A stretch of 64,000 bases of DNA from NCBI GenBank assembly GCA_900314555.1, contig OMVQ01000060.1, positions 1 through 64,000 of the forward strand. The letters run 5' to 3'. The stretch is from an uncultured Eubacteriales bacterium. Lineage in GTDB: Bacteria; Bacillota; Clostridia; Lachnospirales; Lachnospiraceae. Position numbers and translations under genes: made by a program. Every line of letters begins with the position of its first letter. The first letter of the stretch is position 1. Positions 46,712 through 56,946 of the stretch are shown here, piece after piece. The notes below the pieces were generated by a model. That model had not been told where the DNA came from and ran no database searches. It saw only the letters and a program-made list of their open reading frames with translations.

Positions 46712-48028
46712 TTACTGACTTGCATCTGTAGGGGTATTAGTTGTATTTTCTGTACTACTGCTAGTAGATGCTGTCGTTGTTTCACCATTATTGTTACTAT
46801 TATTTTTTGTTATTAAAACATTTACTCTGACTTCCGAAACTACACGTAAACCTTCAGGCAATGTGAATTTCACAATTACTTCATTATTTCCCTCTACAGT
46901 ATTCTTCAAATCCACATATGCATTTAAGTTATTAACATTAAAGCTGTCATGATATTTCTGTAAACCAGATAATGTTATATTAACACTAGACTGAACAATT
47001 TCTGCCGAATATCCATCCGGAATGTTGTTCTTATCAATCTCGCTTATAGGTATTCTGTATGTGCTCGTAACAAGTTTCTCGATTTTAGCTGTTACATTCA
47101 TCGTTGAATCATTTTCACTGCACAGGAATACTCCACTTGGCAACTGTGCCGAAACATCTACCGAAACTGAAACATCAGAACTTGCACCAGAGATATTAAT
47201 TAATTCGTCAGGAAAAACTATGCTCTCTATCTGTTCCGCTCCGGGTCCAGCTATCTTAAGAGTATTCTTATCTCCTGTAACTTCAACTAATTCATATCCA
47301 TCTGCTACCGTACCTGTTGTTCCAAACTTAAGTGGTACTTCTCTTACAGGATAGACCTTAGCTGTATAATTAACCGTATCTGTATTAGCCGTAACATTAG
47401 ATTTCATATCTGCTAATGTACCTGTTGCTGTATAATACTTTATATTAAGCTGTGTCGTAAAGTCTCCTGTATGACTTGATAAATCAACATCTACACCCAC
47501 ATGTTTTATCTGATTAATCACAGATTCCGGTGCTGAAACCGTTACTGATGACGGTTCAATACTTTCCTTTCCCAGATAACATGAAGACGTAAGTCCGCTT
47601 GTCTGATTAATCTCTATCTCATAAGTCTTAGTTACTATATTCTCAATCTCTAACTTCATAGACATAGTCTTCTGTGATATCTCACAGTCTTTGTCATATT
47701 TAGAATTTCTGAATTTCACATATATAGGTACTGCATCAACATTTGATTTCTCACTAAATGGTGCTTCTGCCACGAAATCGTCCTTGCTCATTTTATCTAC
47801 TTCTGACCTTGGACCTTTTATGGTTACTGTCACTTCCTTACCTGATAGAATAGTATATACCTGATTCTTCTCGGTAATAACTTCTTCATCTAATGTTGTC
47901 ACAGGTATTCCCTGAATGGTTCTTGTAACTTCCGGATCATCGATATTTACCACAATGAGCCAGAATATTACGGCAAAAAATAATGATAATAACTTGTATG
48001 CAATATTATTCGTTAATATCTTTTTCAT
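46712..48028 (-). CDS. cdaR: CdaR, YbbR-domain regulator of diadenylate cyclase
   Basis: Membrane-tethered extracellular protein that modulates CdaA. The 438 residues have one N-terminal anchor (about 10-28; YKLLSLFFAVIFWLIVVNI), then four YbbR-type beta-rich repeats, for example VPVTTLDEEVITEKNQ-like openings and SVTVSAPESVINQIKHVGVD. A Ser/Thr/Asn-rich C-terminal tail closes it. The ATG lies within the last codons of cdaA (23 bp overlap), indicating translational coupling. Confidence 0.92.
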   Translation of the reverse strand: MKKILTNNIAYKLLSLFFAVIFWLIVVNIDDPEVTRTIQGIPVTTLDEEVITEKNQVYTILSGKEVTVTIKGPRSEVDKMSKDDFVAEAPFSEKSNVDAVPIYVKFRNSKYDKDCEISQKTMSMKLEIENIVTKTYEIEINQTSGLTSSCYLGKESIEPSSVTVSAPESVINQIKHVGVDVDLSSHTGDFTTQLNIKYYTATGTLADMKSNVTANTDTVNYTAKVYPVREVPLKFGTTGTVADGYELVEVTGDKNTLKIAGPGAEQIESIVFPDELINISGASSDVSVSVDVSAQLPSGVFLCSENDSTMNVTAKIEKLVTSTYRIPISEIDKNNIPDGYSAEIVQSSVNITLSGLQKYHDSFNVNNLNAYVDLKNTVEGNNEVIVKFTLPEGLRVVSEVRVNVLITKNNSNNNGETTTASTSSSTENTTNTPTDASQ

Positions 48029-48890
48029 TGTGTTTTCTTCCCTTCCATATCTTAAATCTCTTTGAATCTACGGTTTTATTCTGCAATGTAACAAGCTCGC
48101 TCTTAAGATTCTCACCATCAACATTTCTAATTAATTTTCCACCTTCTGCTACTGAAACCTTACCTGTCTCCTCTGAAACAATAATTGTAAAACTGTCTGT
48201 AGTCTCACTGACACCGACACCTGCTCTGTGTCTGGTTCCGAGTTCCTTGCTAAGTTCCATATTATCTGATAATGGCAGATAACATGTGGCTGCTACTATT
48301 CTGTCTCCCCTTATAATAACCGCACCATCATGTAGTGGTGTGTTATGTTCAAAAATGTTTATCAAAAGCTGGTTACTTATCTCCGCATCTATTGCAATTC
48401 CCGTTCTCTCATATTCAGTAAGACTGATTTCTTTCTCAATTACAATTAATGCTCCTGTCTTGTGTTTTGCGAGTTCATATGTAGCTTTTACTAATTCCGT
48501 AATCGTTCTGTCACTGAATCTCTCATTTGTATTCTTCGAATCATCAAATGTAAATATATTGTTGATAAAATTCTTTCTTCCTAACTGCTCTAAGGCTCTT
48601 CTTAGTTCAGGCTGAAATACAATGATTGCTGCAATAATACCAACATTTAATGTCTTATCTGCAATCCATAATATTGTATTAAGATTAAAGATTGCTGCTA
48701 ATAATACAAATACAATAAGAATAACTATACCCTTGAATAAAGTCCAGGCTCTTGTATTCTTTATCCATATCATAATCTCATATATTAATGCTGCTATGAT
48801 TACTATTTCAACCATATCGGTAATCCCGACTTTAGGTATCGTTATATATCTTTCAACAAATGACACAACATTCTGAATAACTTCTTCCAC
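48006..48890 (-). CDS. cdaA: Membrane diadenylate cyclase CdaA
   Basis: Makes c-di-AMP from two ATP; c-di-AMP controls potassium, osmolyte and wall homeostasis. The 294-residue protein has three N-terminal membrane segments (about 24-100) and a DAC domain with the catalytic motifs DGA at 188-190 (LHDGAVIIRGD) and RHR at 220-222 (LGTRHRAGVGVSE). The start is GTG, preceded by GAGGAAG. It is the first gene of the cdaA-cdaR-HPr-glmM group. Confidence 0.96.
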   Translation of the reverse strand: MEEVIQNVVSFVERYITIPKVGITDMVEIVIIAALIYEIMIWIKNTRAWTLFKGIVILIVFVLLAAIFNLNTILWIADKTLNVGIIAAIIVFQPELRRALEQLGRKNFINNIFTFDDSKNTNERFSDRTITELVKATYELAKHKTGALIVIEKEISLTEYERTGIAIDAEISNQLLINIFEHNTPLHDGAVIIRGDRIVAATCYLPLSDNMELSKELGTRHRAGVGVSETTDSFTIIVSEETGKVSVAEGGKLIRNVDGENLKSELVTLQNKTVDSKRFKIWKGRKHNEKDINE

Positions 48891-49012
48891 GTAATCACTT
48901 CCTCACAAAACTTCGATTATTTCTTATCTCTGATTCTTTTAATATTTTCTTTTCTAAATATTTACTGACTATTTTCTAATTTCTGATTTTCAAATTGTTC
49001 AAATTATTTTGA

Positions 49013-49948
49013 TTATTTCATCTTCTTAACATTTATACGCTTTACCTGTACATCTGATGCAGTAACTTTTATCTTAGGTACTGCTTTGACATAATAGTAA
49101 TAATCGTCATCTTCAAATTGTGTATATTCTGTTCCCGAATAGTCTACTGCAAGTACAAAATACTGTAATACATAGGATATTCCTATTGCTAAAAGTCCCA
49201 TTACAGCTACCACCCATACAGGATATATACCATCAATTTCTAATATATATGTTGCACAGACAATTATAATTAATTCTAAAATTCCACCAACAATTATACC
49301 TATCTGCATTGAACGGTCTATAGATAAACGTTTAATTCCATATACAACAAGTGCTGCTAATACAAATGCAAGAATTATAACAAACATTTCCTTATTAGCT
49401 AATATATTTCTTAAGAATGCACTTGCCTTATCCACACCTGAAGTCTTGCTTCCATTAACTATAGCTTCACTTCCGGCATATTTCATTATAAAGAATACTA
49501 TTGTTCCAAATACCATTGGTACTATTGCTGTCATAGCTAAGCCAACACCTATAACAAGTGGCATTAAATAAGGTATTCTTAATAGAAATAATATTGGCAT
49601 AACGAGCAATACATATCCGTATTTAACTGAAAATCTGAAATAGGCAATATACATTATAAGGTATATAACTAATGCAACTAATGCCATCTCTGCTGCTATT
49701 CTATATATATTCACTATCAAAAGTAATGACATTAAAAATACTATTACATTGACAGGTAATAGCGAACAGCAAGCCGCTATAATTATGGCTACCACAGGGT
49801 TATTTATTATTCCACCAACACCTAAATAATTATTAATCATTAAGACATATGTAAGCGCCAATACAAATCTTATAACCGGCAATATATACGTTGAATGTGT
49901 ACTATATAATTTTCTTATTTTTTCCTTAAAAACCAAAAGTTTTGTCAT
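49013..49948 (-). CDS. Multi-pass membrane protein of unknown function
   Basis: A 311-residue protein with about nine membrane segments and a short C-terminal tail containing an acidic-tyrosine patch (FEDDDYYYYVKAVPK) followed by basic residues. I do not recognise the family. It overlaps the preceding membrane-protein gene by 23 bp and lies 122 bp upstream of cdaA, so all may share a transcript. A link to c-di-AMP or envelope control is only positional. AGGAGG lies in the preceding gene's end. Confidence 0.7.
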   Translation of the reverse strand: MTKLLVFKEKIRKLYSTHSTYILPVIRFVLALTYVLMINNYLGVGGIINNPVVAIIIAACCSLLPVNVIVFLMSLLLIVNIYRIAAEMALVALVIYLIMYIAYFRFSVKYGYVLLVMPILFLLRIPYLMPLVIGVGLAMTAIVPMVFGTIVFFIMKYAGSEAIVNGSKTSGVDKASAFLRNILANKEMFVIILAFVLAALVVYGIKRLSIDRSMQIGIIVGGILELIIIVCATYILEIDGIYPVWVVAVMGLLAIGISYVLQYFVLAVDYSGTEYTQFEDDDYYYYVKAVPKIKVTASDVQVKRINVKKMK

Positions 49949-50378
49949 CAGAGTCTGTTCCTCCTAATTTTGTTTCGCTTTTACTCTTTTCTTCTCTTTT
50001 GTAAACCATATATAATTCTTTTAAATTCTCTGAATATTCTACATTCATATCCTGCATCTTCAGGTATTTTATAGAATAAACCACATACGAAATAAGCATA
50101 TATACAATAAATGTTATAACATATATAATAAGAATCTTCTTACCAAGAGTAAATAAATTCATAGATACTATATTCTTAGCAAAAAAATCAACTTTATATA
50201 TTACCCACAACACCAGACACAGCATAAATGCCAATGTTATGGTTATGGCTGTATTAATCATCTTAAGGCCAACATAATCTTTCTTATAATATTTGTTGCT
50301 CTTAATTGATTCCTTGCCCTCTCCCTGTTCATATATTGCTAACTTCGTCATAAGTCTTATCTTTTCTTCGTTAAGCAT
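49926..50378 (-). CDS. Small membrane protein of unknown function
   Basis: The ATG at 50378 (MLNEEKIRLMTKL) gives about 150 residues. A GTG at 50411 is possible but has no binding site. Two membrane segments (about 42-62 and 85-107) lie between a basic N-terminus and a Lys/Glu/Ser-rich cytosolic tail. It is translationally coupled to the following membrane protein. It diverges from the small cysteine-peptide unit. Confidence 0.65.
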   Translation of the reverse strand: MLNEEKIRLMTKLAIYEQGEGKESIKSNKYYKKDYVGLKMINTAITITLAFMLCLVLWVIYKVDFFAKNIVSMNLFTLGKKILIIYVITFIVYMLISYVVYSIKYLKMQDMNVEYSENLKELYMVYKREEKSKSETKLGGTDSDDKTFGF

Positions 50379-50528
50379 TATCTTCCATATTCCTTTCACA
50401 AAATTATCCACAATCTGCTTATCTGTTGATTATATCATAGACAATGCAATTAATCTATTAAATTTTTTTTACGATTGAGGCGGTTATACCATTTTCCAAC
50501 TGTTGCCTCTTCTTCCAATACTATCATA

Positions 50529-50557
50529 TTGCAAATATGTTACAAAATTGTTACAAT
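50529..50557 (+). promoter_or_regulatory. Promoter of the small-peptide unit
   Basis: TTGCAA (50529-50534), a 17 bp spacer and TACAAT (50552-50557), on the plus strand. The predicted start near 50564 gives a leader of about 55 nt. Confidence 0.6.
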
Positions 50558-50618
50558 TCATTTGTCATTAGCTAAGACAAATAAAAGTATTCAATAAAAA
50601 ATAAAGGAGGATATTAAA

Positions 50619-50687
50619 ATGTGTTTTAAGTTTATTTCAAACTGTAGCGATTTATGGAACTATATCCGTAATTGTTTTGGTTGCTAA
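50619..50687 (+). CDS. 22-residue cysteine-containing peptide, unrecognised
   Basis: The peptide starts MCFKFISNC and ends IRNCFGC; it has four cysteines (positions 2, 9, 19 and 22) and several aromatics. AGGAGG at 50605-50610 lies eight bases ahead of the ATG, the best ribosome binding site in the area. A promoter lies upstream and a terminator downstream (50788-50820), and the unit is alone on this strand. I do not recognise a family, and no modifying enzyme or dedicated transporter is adjacent. It could be a signalling peptide, a small membrane peptide, or part of a dual-function RNA. Confidence 0.6.
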   Translation: MCFKFISNCSDLWNYIRNCFGC

Positions 50688-50696
50688 TATTATATA

Positions 50697-50777
50697 ATGT
50701 GTATTTCAACAGGAGATTCAACTGATAATAACCAGATTCTCTACACTCACTATGGATTTTTATCCGGTTTCCTATAA
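50697..50777 (+). CDS. Possible second small peptide in the same unit
   Basis: A 26-codon frame starting MCISTGDSTDNN and ending FLSGFL lies 9 bp after the cysteine peptide and before the terminator. It has no convincing ribosome binding site. Translational coupling is conceivable. Low support. Confidence 0.25.
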   Translation: MCISTGDSTDNNQILYTHYGFLSGFL

Positions 50778-50787
50778 ATAATCAAAA

Positions 50788-50820
50788 AAAGACCAGTTGG
50801 TGTAATTCCAGCTGGTCTTT
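50788..50820 (+). terminator. Terminator of the small-peptide unit
   Basis: AGACCAGTTGG pairs with CCAGCTGGTCT (one G-U wobble) around a 7 nt loop and is followed by TTTATAT. A-runs upstream make it usable from the other side as well. Confidence 0.85.
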
Positions 50821-50824
50821 ATAT

Positions 50825-50869
50825 AAAAATGCCATACGCACTGAATGTTCATTTGTGTATGGCATTTTT
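50825..50869 (-). terminator. Terminator of eno
   Basis: AAAAATGCCATACGCA pairs with TGTGTATGGCATTTTT around a short loop, 46 bp past the eno stop. It is bidirectional, with an A/T run on each side. Confidence 0.85.
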
Positions 50870-50914
50870 AATAATATTGCTTTATTATTGCATTAATATA
50901 TATATTTTATATTA

Positions 50915-52237
<1,323 letters not shown>

Positions 52238-52245
52238 TCAAGGTT

Positions 52246-52304
52246 CTCCCTCCGGAAAATGAAGTTTTCCGGTAAACAAATTCAGAAGTTTTGTTTATAG
52301 GGAG
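52246..52304 (-). ncRNA. Structured 5' leader of eno
   Basis: On the minus strand CTCCC (52300-52304) pairs with GGGAG (52246-52250). This encloses two perfect hairpins, AAACAAA/TTTGTTT and CCGGAAAA/TTTTCCGG, so a three-way junction of about 59 nt would form. It starts about 40 nt after the predicted transcription start and ends 33 nt before the ATG. No matching known riboswitch class comes to mind. Confidence 0.6.
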
Positions 52305-52350
52305 CCCTTTATGATTTACACACAAGTTAGTTATGTTTAACTCGTTATGT

Positions 52351-52379
52351 ATTATATCTTATTATTGCCTAAATAACAA
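52351..52379 (-). promoter_or_regulatory. Promoter of eno
   Basis: Minus-strand TTGTTA (52374-52379), a 17 bp spacer and TATAAT (52351-52356): near-consensus, as expected for a highly expressed glycolytic gene. Confidence 0.8.
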
Positions 52380-52401
52380 GCATTCTATATGAGAGGTTTT
52401 A

Positions 52402-52773
52402 TCATTTTCTTTCAAATAATTCTATCTGTTCACCATTAATTCCTTTGATAAAAGCTATCCTTGCTTCTACCTTATCATTAAGTGCAAGAGCAATATCTTT
52501 AGGATAGACATGTGGTGCTGCTCCACATTTAAGCGCCTTTTCGAATAAATTATCTACATTATCACATTCAATTGCAATATGTTTAAAAGCACCGTCTCCA
52601 AGACTCTCTTCATTAAATATTTCCAAAATATCGTCACCTACCGACAACCAGCAGGCATCAGTCTTAGTCTTAAAATATCCCATTTCCTTTGCATCGAATA
52701 TTTCCTTATAGAAATTAATTGTCTCTTTGAATTTTGTTGTGTATAAAGCTATGTGTGCAAATCCTTTAATCAC
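52402..52773 (-). CDS. VOC-family (glyoxalase-like) protein
   Basis: The 123-residue protein has two beta-alpha-beta-beta-beta halves: FAHIALYTTKFKETINFYKEIF with the first metal His, and FKHIAIECDNVDNLFEKAL with the second. The conserved Glu lies in EQIELFE at the C-terminus. It starts with GTG, and GGAGG lies eight bases ahead. The substrate is unknown; many relatives are annotated as lactoylglutathione lyase without proof. It follows the decayed permease gene. Confidence 0.82.
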   Translation of the reverse strand: MIKGFAHIALYTTKFKETINFYKEIFDAKEMGYFKTKTDACWLSVGDDILEIFNEESLGDGAFKHIAIECDNVDNLFEKALKCGAAPHVYPKDIALALNDKVEARIAFIKGINGEQIELFERK

Positions 52774-52794
52774 TTTTTCTGCCTCCAGGTATTT

Positions 52795-53128
52795 TTATAC
52801 TCTGTTATCCTTAAGACTTTCCACCATATTTACCTTATTTACTTTACGTCGTACTAATATAAGTGAAACTACATAGCACAATGTTACAATTACAGAGGCA
52901 GTTATACACATCATCTTCTATTCCCATAATTTCTCTTACTTTGTCATTTCTTCCAAGTATTAATTTCTGGCTGTCATTATCAATAATACCCTCAATCACA
53001 ACTGAATATTCTTCCATTGTATAAGGATTTTTAAATTTTACCGTATCGCCTGCTTTTATTTTATAAGCATAAGCCATTACATTACTGATATAGAAGCCTT
53101 TATCAAGGTCAGCCTTTTTACCTACCAT
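52795..53128 (-). pseudogene. Remnant of an FtsX/MacB-like ABC permease
   Basis: The first frame (from 53128) encodes a fragment of the extracytoplasmic domain (VMAYAYKIKAGDTVKFKNPY and VVIEGIIDNDSQKLILGRND). After KVREIMGIED the frame shifts. The other frame continues as a membrane helix (ITASVIVTLCYVVSLILV), the basic RRKVNKVNMVESLK and the stop at 52795-52797, which is the normal end of such permeases. Most of the gene, including the N-terminus, is missing. Confidence 0.75.
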
Positions 53129-53134
53129 ATATCA

Positions 53135-54109
53135 TTAATTCTGCCACATAATCTGTCCTTTTGTAAGTAAAGGATATTTAATAAGATTACTTCCTTCTAA
53201 ATTCTCTCTATTCATATCTACTGCCGAAATCTGGCTGTTATCATATGATGTGTAGTAATAAATCCCCTTATTTGCATTACAGCATGATGTATATAAGGTT
53301 ATCTCATATTTGCCATCTGCCACTTCACAGCACCCTCTTTGCTGGTCAACGGAACCTAATATATGGAAGAACTGGCTTACGCTTTCCTCCTCTGAGTCAC
53401 TTGAAATCGAATTTAATTTTGTAAATGCAACCCTTGCAAATCTCGATGTCGATGATAAATCTCCCGGAAGCCCGATTGCTCCCATTCCTCTGCTATATTG
53501 CTGCAAATCAAGCATTTTCGAAAATGTATTGTCTGGCTGCTTTGATGATAAACTTATATATTGATTCAATAGAAACATCTGTTGTGGGAATGGTGGGTTA
53601 TTCGTAAGAACACCCGCTTTATTATCATATATTTTCAAGCCTTCCTTAACACATTCAACCGTTATCGCCTCATTTTCGTCGGCTATAATCCAGTGTAGTT
53701 GTGCTGCTGCAAACGCTTCATTAAACTGCGTTCCTACAAGATTCATTTTATCTAATAACTTACGTGCCTCATTTACAGTTGCACATTTACTTAATATCCA
53801 TGGAATAAATTCGAACTGGGCCACATTCTCCCTCGAATCATCAATCTCTTCATAGACTGCATTTCCAACGAAATTAAGTCCCGCCATACATAAGCCCTTT
53901 TCATTAAATGCATCATAATAAAGAGGATACTCATCTGCAATATGCGCCATTCCAACTATTGCATAATGAGTCTTTAACTCACCCATATGTCTGAAATTAA
54001 ATACATAATTTCTCGGTGTGACCGTTATCTCGTCTCCATAGGAAAATTCATAATCTAAAGTTCTTCCAAAATAAAAATCTTTTGTCTTATAAGTTGCTGC
54101 TGTACACAT
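53135..54109 (-). CDS. bsh: Choloylglycine hydrolase family enzyme, probable bile salt hydrolase
   Basis: Ntn hydrolase that cleaves the amide of conjugated bile acids (or penicillin V). The ATG at 54109 is fixed by GGAGG upstream and by chemistry, because Cys2 must become the N-terminal nucleophile. About 324 residues. Seen: MCTAATYKTKDFYFGRTLDY with Cys2, Arg16 and Asp19; DEYPLYYDAFNEKGLCMAGL; the Asn region VLTNNPPFPQQMF; and the Arg region GLPGDLSSTSRFARVAFTKL. These are close to bile salt hydrolases. It is intact between two decayed transporter genes. Bile salt preference over penicillin V is inferred from motif similarity. Confidence 0.88.
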   Translation of the reverse strand: MCTAATYKTKDFYFGRTLDYEFSYGDEITVTPRNYVFNFRHMGELKTHYAIVGMAHIADEYPLYYDAFNEKGLCMAGLNFVGNAVYEEIDDSRENVAQFEFIPWILSKCATVNEARKLLDKMNLVGTQFNEAFAAAQLHWIIADENEAITVECVKEGLKIYDNKAGVLTNNPPFPQQMFLLNQYISLSSKQPDNTFSKMLDLQQYSRGMGAIGLPGDLSSTSRFARVAFTKLNSISSDSEEESVSQFFHILGSVDQQRGCCEVADGKYEITLYTSCCNANKGIYYYTSYDNSQISAVDMNRENLEGSNLIKYPLLTKGQIMWQN

Positions 54110-54158
54110 ATAAATTCCTCCATAATTATGCTCATATTGTAGTGGTTTCAAAAGTCTT

Positions 54159-54964
54159 TCACTCACCTATACGCATGCTCTGCTCATATTTTTTTAGACC
54201 TTTTGACCCTGGCATCATATAAAAATATATTATAATTCCTGTAAAATCTGCTAAAAACCAGCCAATTGGTATGGCTGCCCATATACCTGTAACTCCGATA
54301 AATGAAATTCCCGACAATACATATGCTAAAATCACTCTTTTGCCAAGTGAAATAACTGTTAATATTACAGAAACCATCGGAATGTTAACTGCACGGTAAT
54401 AGCCATATAGCATAAATAAAATGCCAATTCCTATATAAAATGCACCCTCTATTCTTAAATAGTGTACCCCGATATTTATAATATTTGTCTTAGATGCATT
54501 TACAAATATTGCCATAAGCGTCCTTGCAAAACCCACAAGACAATATAGCATATATATCTTCATTCCACTTTTCGCATTATCAGGAACATTCATTATATTA
54601 AGAATTTCATTTATTCCACAATATGATATAAGCATTAATATACCTGTCAATGTCGCAATTATTACAAATGATGTTTATATTCCATTTCTTATCAAATCTT
54701 CTCTTCTTTTTCCAAATGCCATTGAAATAAATGAACTGCTTCCAAGACACAAGCCGATTATTATGGACGTCAAAAAGGTCATCAAAGTATATGATGACCC
54801 TACTGCCGCTAAAGCATTTTCGCCGATATATTTTCCAACAACCCATGTATCAACCAGATTGTAGAGTTGCTACAACACATTTCCAAGCATTAAAGGTATC
54901 GCAAATGCCATAACTTAGTTGTAATCTTTCCCTCAGTCAAATCTAAATTAGCCGAATTATTCAT
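54159..54964 (-). pseudogene. Decayed MATE-family efflux transporter
   Basis: The start at 54964 has GGAGA eight bases ahead and reads MNNSANLDLTEGKITTKL, a typical MATE opening. A frameshift follows at about 54908-54912 (LWH against MAFAIPLMLGN). In-frame stops interrupt the N-terminal half after GNVL and after EDLIRNGI. The reading frame then jumps from about the third membrane segment to the C-terminal part (FARTLMAIFVNAS and beyond), so an internal segment is deleted. The last 163 codons are open but cannot form a full transporter. Confidence 0.85.
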
Positions 54965-55002
54965 TTGTAAATCTCCAAATTTTTAAATGATTAGCTGTAC
55001 AG

Positions 55003-55875
55003 TTAAATAGAATAGTCGAATCTCTGACCGACTTTCTTCTCTGCATCAGTTCTTACATTATCACTCTTATAAAGCTGGTTATAATCATCTATCTTTCTCA
55101 AAAGCTCGTCAATAGATGATGCCGTAATAGTAATTGTATCAGAATCCCCGCTCACATTTATATCATCTGAATCAGTTTCTGACGAATTCTTTGCTGCATT
55201 ATTTTCACGACTCTTTTCTAATCTTTCCTGCTTTGCTTCCTTATCAGCCTTTTTCTGCTCTTCTTTCTTCTTAGCCTTATTCTCTGCTGATTTCTTAGCA
55301 ATACGCTCTTTCTGTGCTTCACTTGATTTCTCAAGAACTGCAAAATATGAGGCTGTTCCATTATCATTAACCTGCATACCATAGCCTTTTACACTTGCTC
55401 CACTGCCTGCTATCTTACTTCCAAGTTGTGAAATGCCACTTGCTGCATTTGCAATGATGCCCTCATACTGCTTACGGAACTTCTCGTCCTCAGCCATTCT
55501 CTCTATCTTCTCTTCATCAATTAGCACGACCATCTTATTTGCATTAGCATAACTTCCTGCCTGGCTCTTAGCCTGCTCTTTCATATCAGCACTTACTAAG
55601 ATAAAATCCATATTAGAATATTTCTTCTTAAGTGTCTCATAATATTTTGCCGCTTTTTCAGATAATTCAGGCGTGCCTATTGTCTTTCCACTTACTTTAG
55701 TCTTCTTAACTGTATCTGATGCACTTGTTTCAGCAGTCGATGCACTGTCATTAACACTACTATTATTACTCATCTTTGCTGACTTATTAGCAGCTCCTTT
55801 ATTATTCATATTTGAATATGCTGCTACTCCATTAGCTATTGTTGATACATTTGAATCTGTAAATATACTACTCAT
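55003..55875 (-). CDS. DUF6033-like coiled-coil protein
   Basis: The 290-residue protein has a Ser/Asn-rich N-terminus, a central folded part (YYETLKKKYSNMDFILVSAD, VVLIDEEKIERMAEDEKFRK), a long Lys/Glu-rich helix (about 190-240) and a C-terminus ending DAEKKVGQRFDYSI. The layout resembles DUF6033 proteins of Lachnospiraceae, recalled from memory and not checked. No signal peptide. AGGAGG lies ahead of the ATG. Function unknown. Confidence 0.7.
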   Translation of the reverse strand: MSSIFTDSNVSTIANGVAAYSNMNNKGAANKSAKMSNNSSVNDSASTAETSASDTVKKTKVSGKTIGTPELSEKAAKYYETLKKKYSNMDFILVSADMKEQAKSQAGSYANANKMVVLIDEEKIERMAEDEKFRKQYEGIIANAASGISQLGSKIAGSGASVKGYGMQVNDNGTASYFAVLEKSSEAQKERIAKKSAENKAKKKEEQKKADKEAKQERLEKSRENNAAKNSSETDSDDINVSGDSDTITITASSIDELLRKIDDYNQLYKSDNVRTDAEKKVGQRFDYSI

Positions 55876-56045
55876 TTTTCATTCCTCCTTGAATGTGTAA
55901 ATAAATAAATTAAATAAAGAAAGAAAGCATCATCCATTTGAATCATTAATAAATTCCTTTTCATTATATATTCAATTGTTTTGGCCGATTCTGAACTCAA
56001 CCTTCTAATATATTTATCGTACAAATAGATAGAATAGTTAACCCC

Positions 56046-56840
56046 CTATTCATCCATATAATCATCCCAGTCATCTTCTGCATCGCCATAATCATCATAT
56101 TCATCCATATTGTCATAATAGTAGTCCTCCGGATCATCATAATCATCCATTGAATCATATGGATTATAACTGCCTGAATGATAATTCTTATTTGCATTTT
56201 TCTTTGCTTTTAAATATTCATCGTACTTTTCTCTATTATCCGTTACCCACGTTACCATACCATTTACGCATTTTGCACTAAAGATTATAAAATCACCATC
56301 TTTAAAATAATATTCCTTCGCATAAACTATCTTTTTATCTTCTTTATTCTGACTATTCAGATATTGATTTTCAACACTTGTATGCGTTCCTAATTTCGTA
56401 TTATCTATATCCTTTTCATACATTCCTACAAATGGAACACCATTTTTCACCTTATTTTCATATTTTCTTTTTTCTTTATCCTTTTCTTCTACGTAATCAT
56501 CAACTTCTGAATCTATCTGTTCAATAAATTCTTTCTCCATACGTCTCTGCTTTTTAGATAAGATATTCAAATTAACATTACTCATATAATATTTTGCCAT
56601 ATCAATCTCACCCCTGCCATATAAAATGTGTGCATTACATATTTCCCGCAACTTCTCGCTTTCTCGAAATTTGTCTAATTCTAAATCAAATAATATGTCA
56701 TTTGCTTCTGGATAATTTCCCTTTTCCATCAGCTTCTTTGCCTTTGAGTATTTAATATTATTCGATACAACAGGATGTAAAATTGCTATAATTATTACTA
56801 CAACAACTATTATAAGCTCTATTTTAAGTACCTTTCTCAT
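56046..56840 (-). CDS. Membrane-anchored protein with Asp/Tyr-rich tail
   Basis: The ATG at 56840 (MRKVLKIELI) is preceded by AAGGAGAAAATAT and gives 264 residues; upstream codons are open but lack a site. One N-terminal membrane segment (about 7-27) is followed by a helical region that looks TPR-like (KLMEKGNYPEANDILFDLEL, LREICNAHILYGRGEIDMAK) and a charged helix. The last 35 residues are almost entirely Asp, Tyr and Glu, which may bind cations. Function unknown. Confidence 0.7.
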   Translation of the reverse strand: MRKVLKIELIIVVVVIIIAILHPVVSNNIKYSKAKKLMEKGNYPEANDILFDLELDKFRESEKLREICNAHILYGRGEIDMAKYYMSNVNLNILSKKQRRMEKEFIEQIDSEVDDYVEEKDKEKRKYENKVKNGVPFVGMYEKDIDNTKLGTHTSVENQYLNSQNKEDKKIVYAKEYYFKDGDFIIFSAKCVNGMVTWVTDNREKYDEYLKAKKNANKNYHSGSYNPYDSMDDYDDPEDYYYDNMDEYDDYGDAEDDWDDYMDE

Positions 56841-56946
56841 ATATTTTCTCCTTGACATAAATGCTACCCACTTTTGTTTCCACTTTTGTTTCAAAACTAA
56901 TAAACCAATTGATAAAAATCAATAAATGTATCTATTATTAATATGA

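Noticed and set aside
54607..54846. A separate 79-codon gene inside the MATE region
   Set aside because: It is an out-of-frame shadow. The correct frame translates to recognisable MATE sequence with stop codons.
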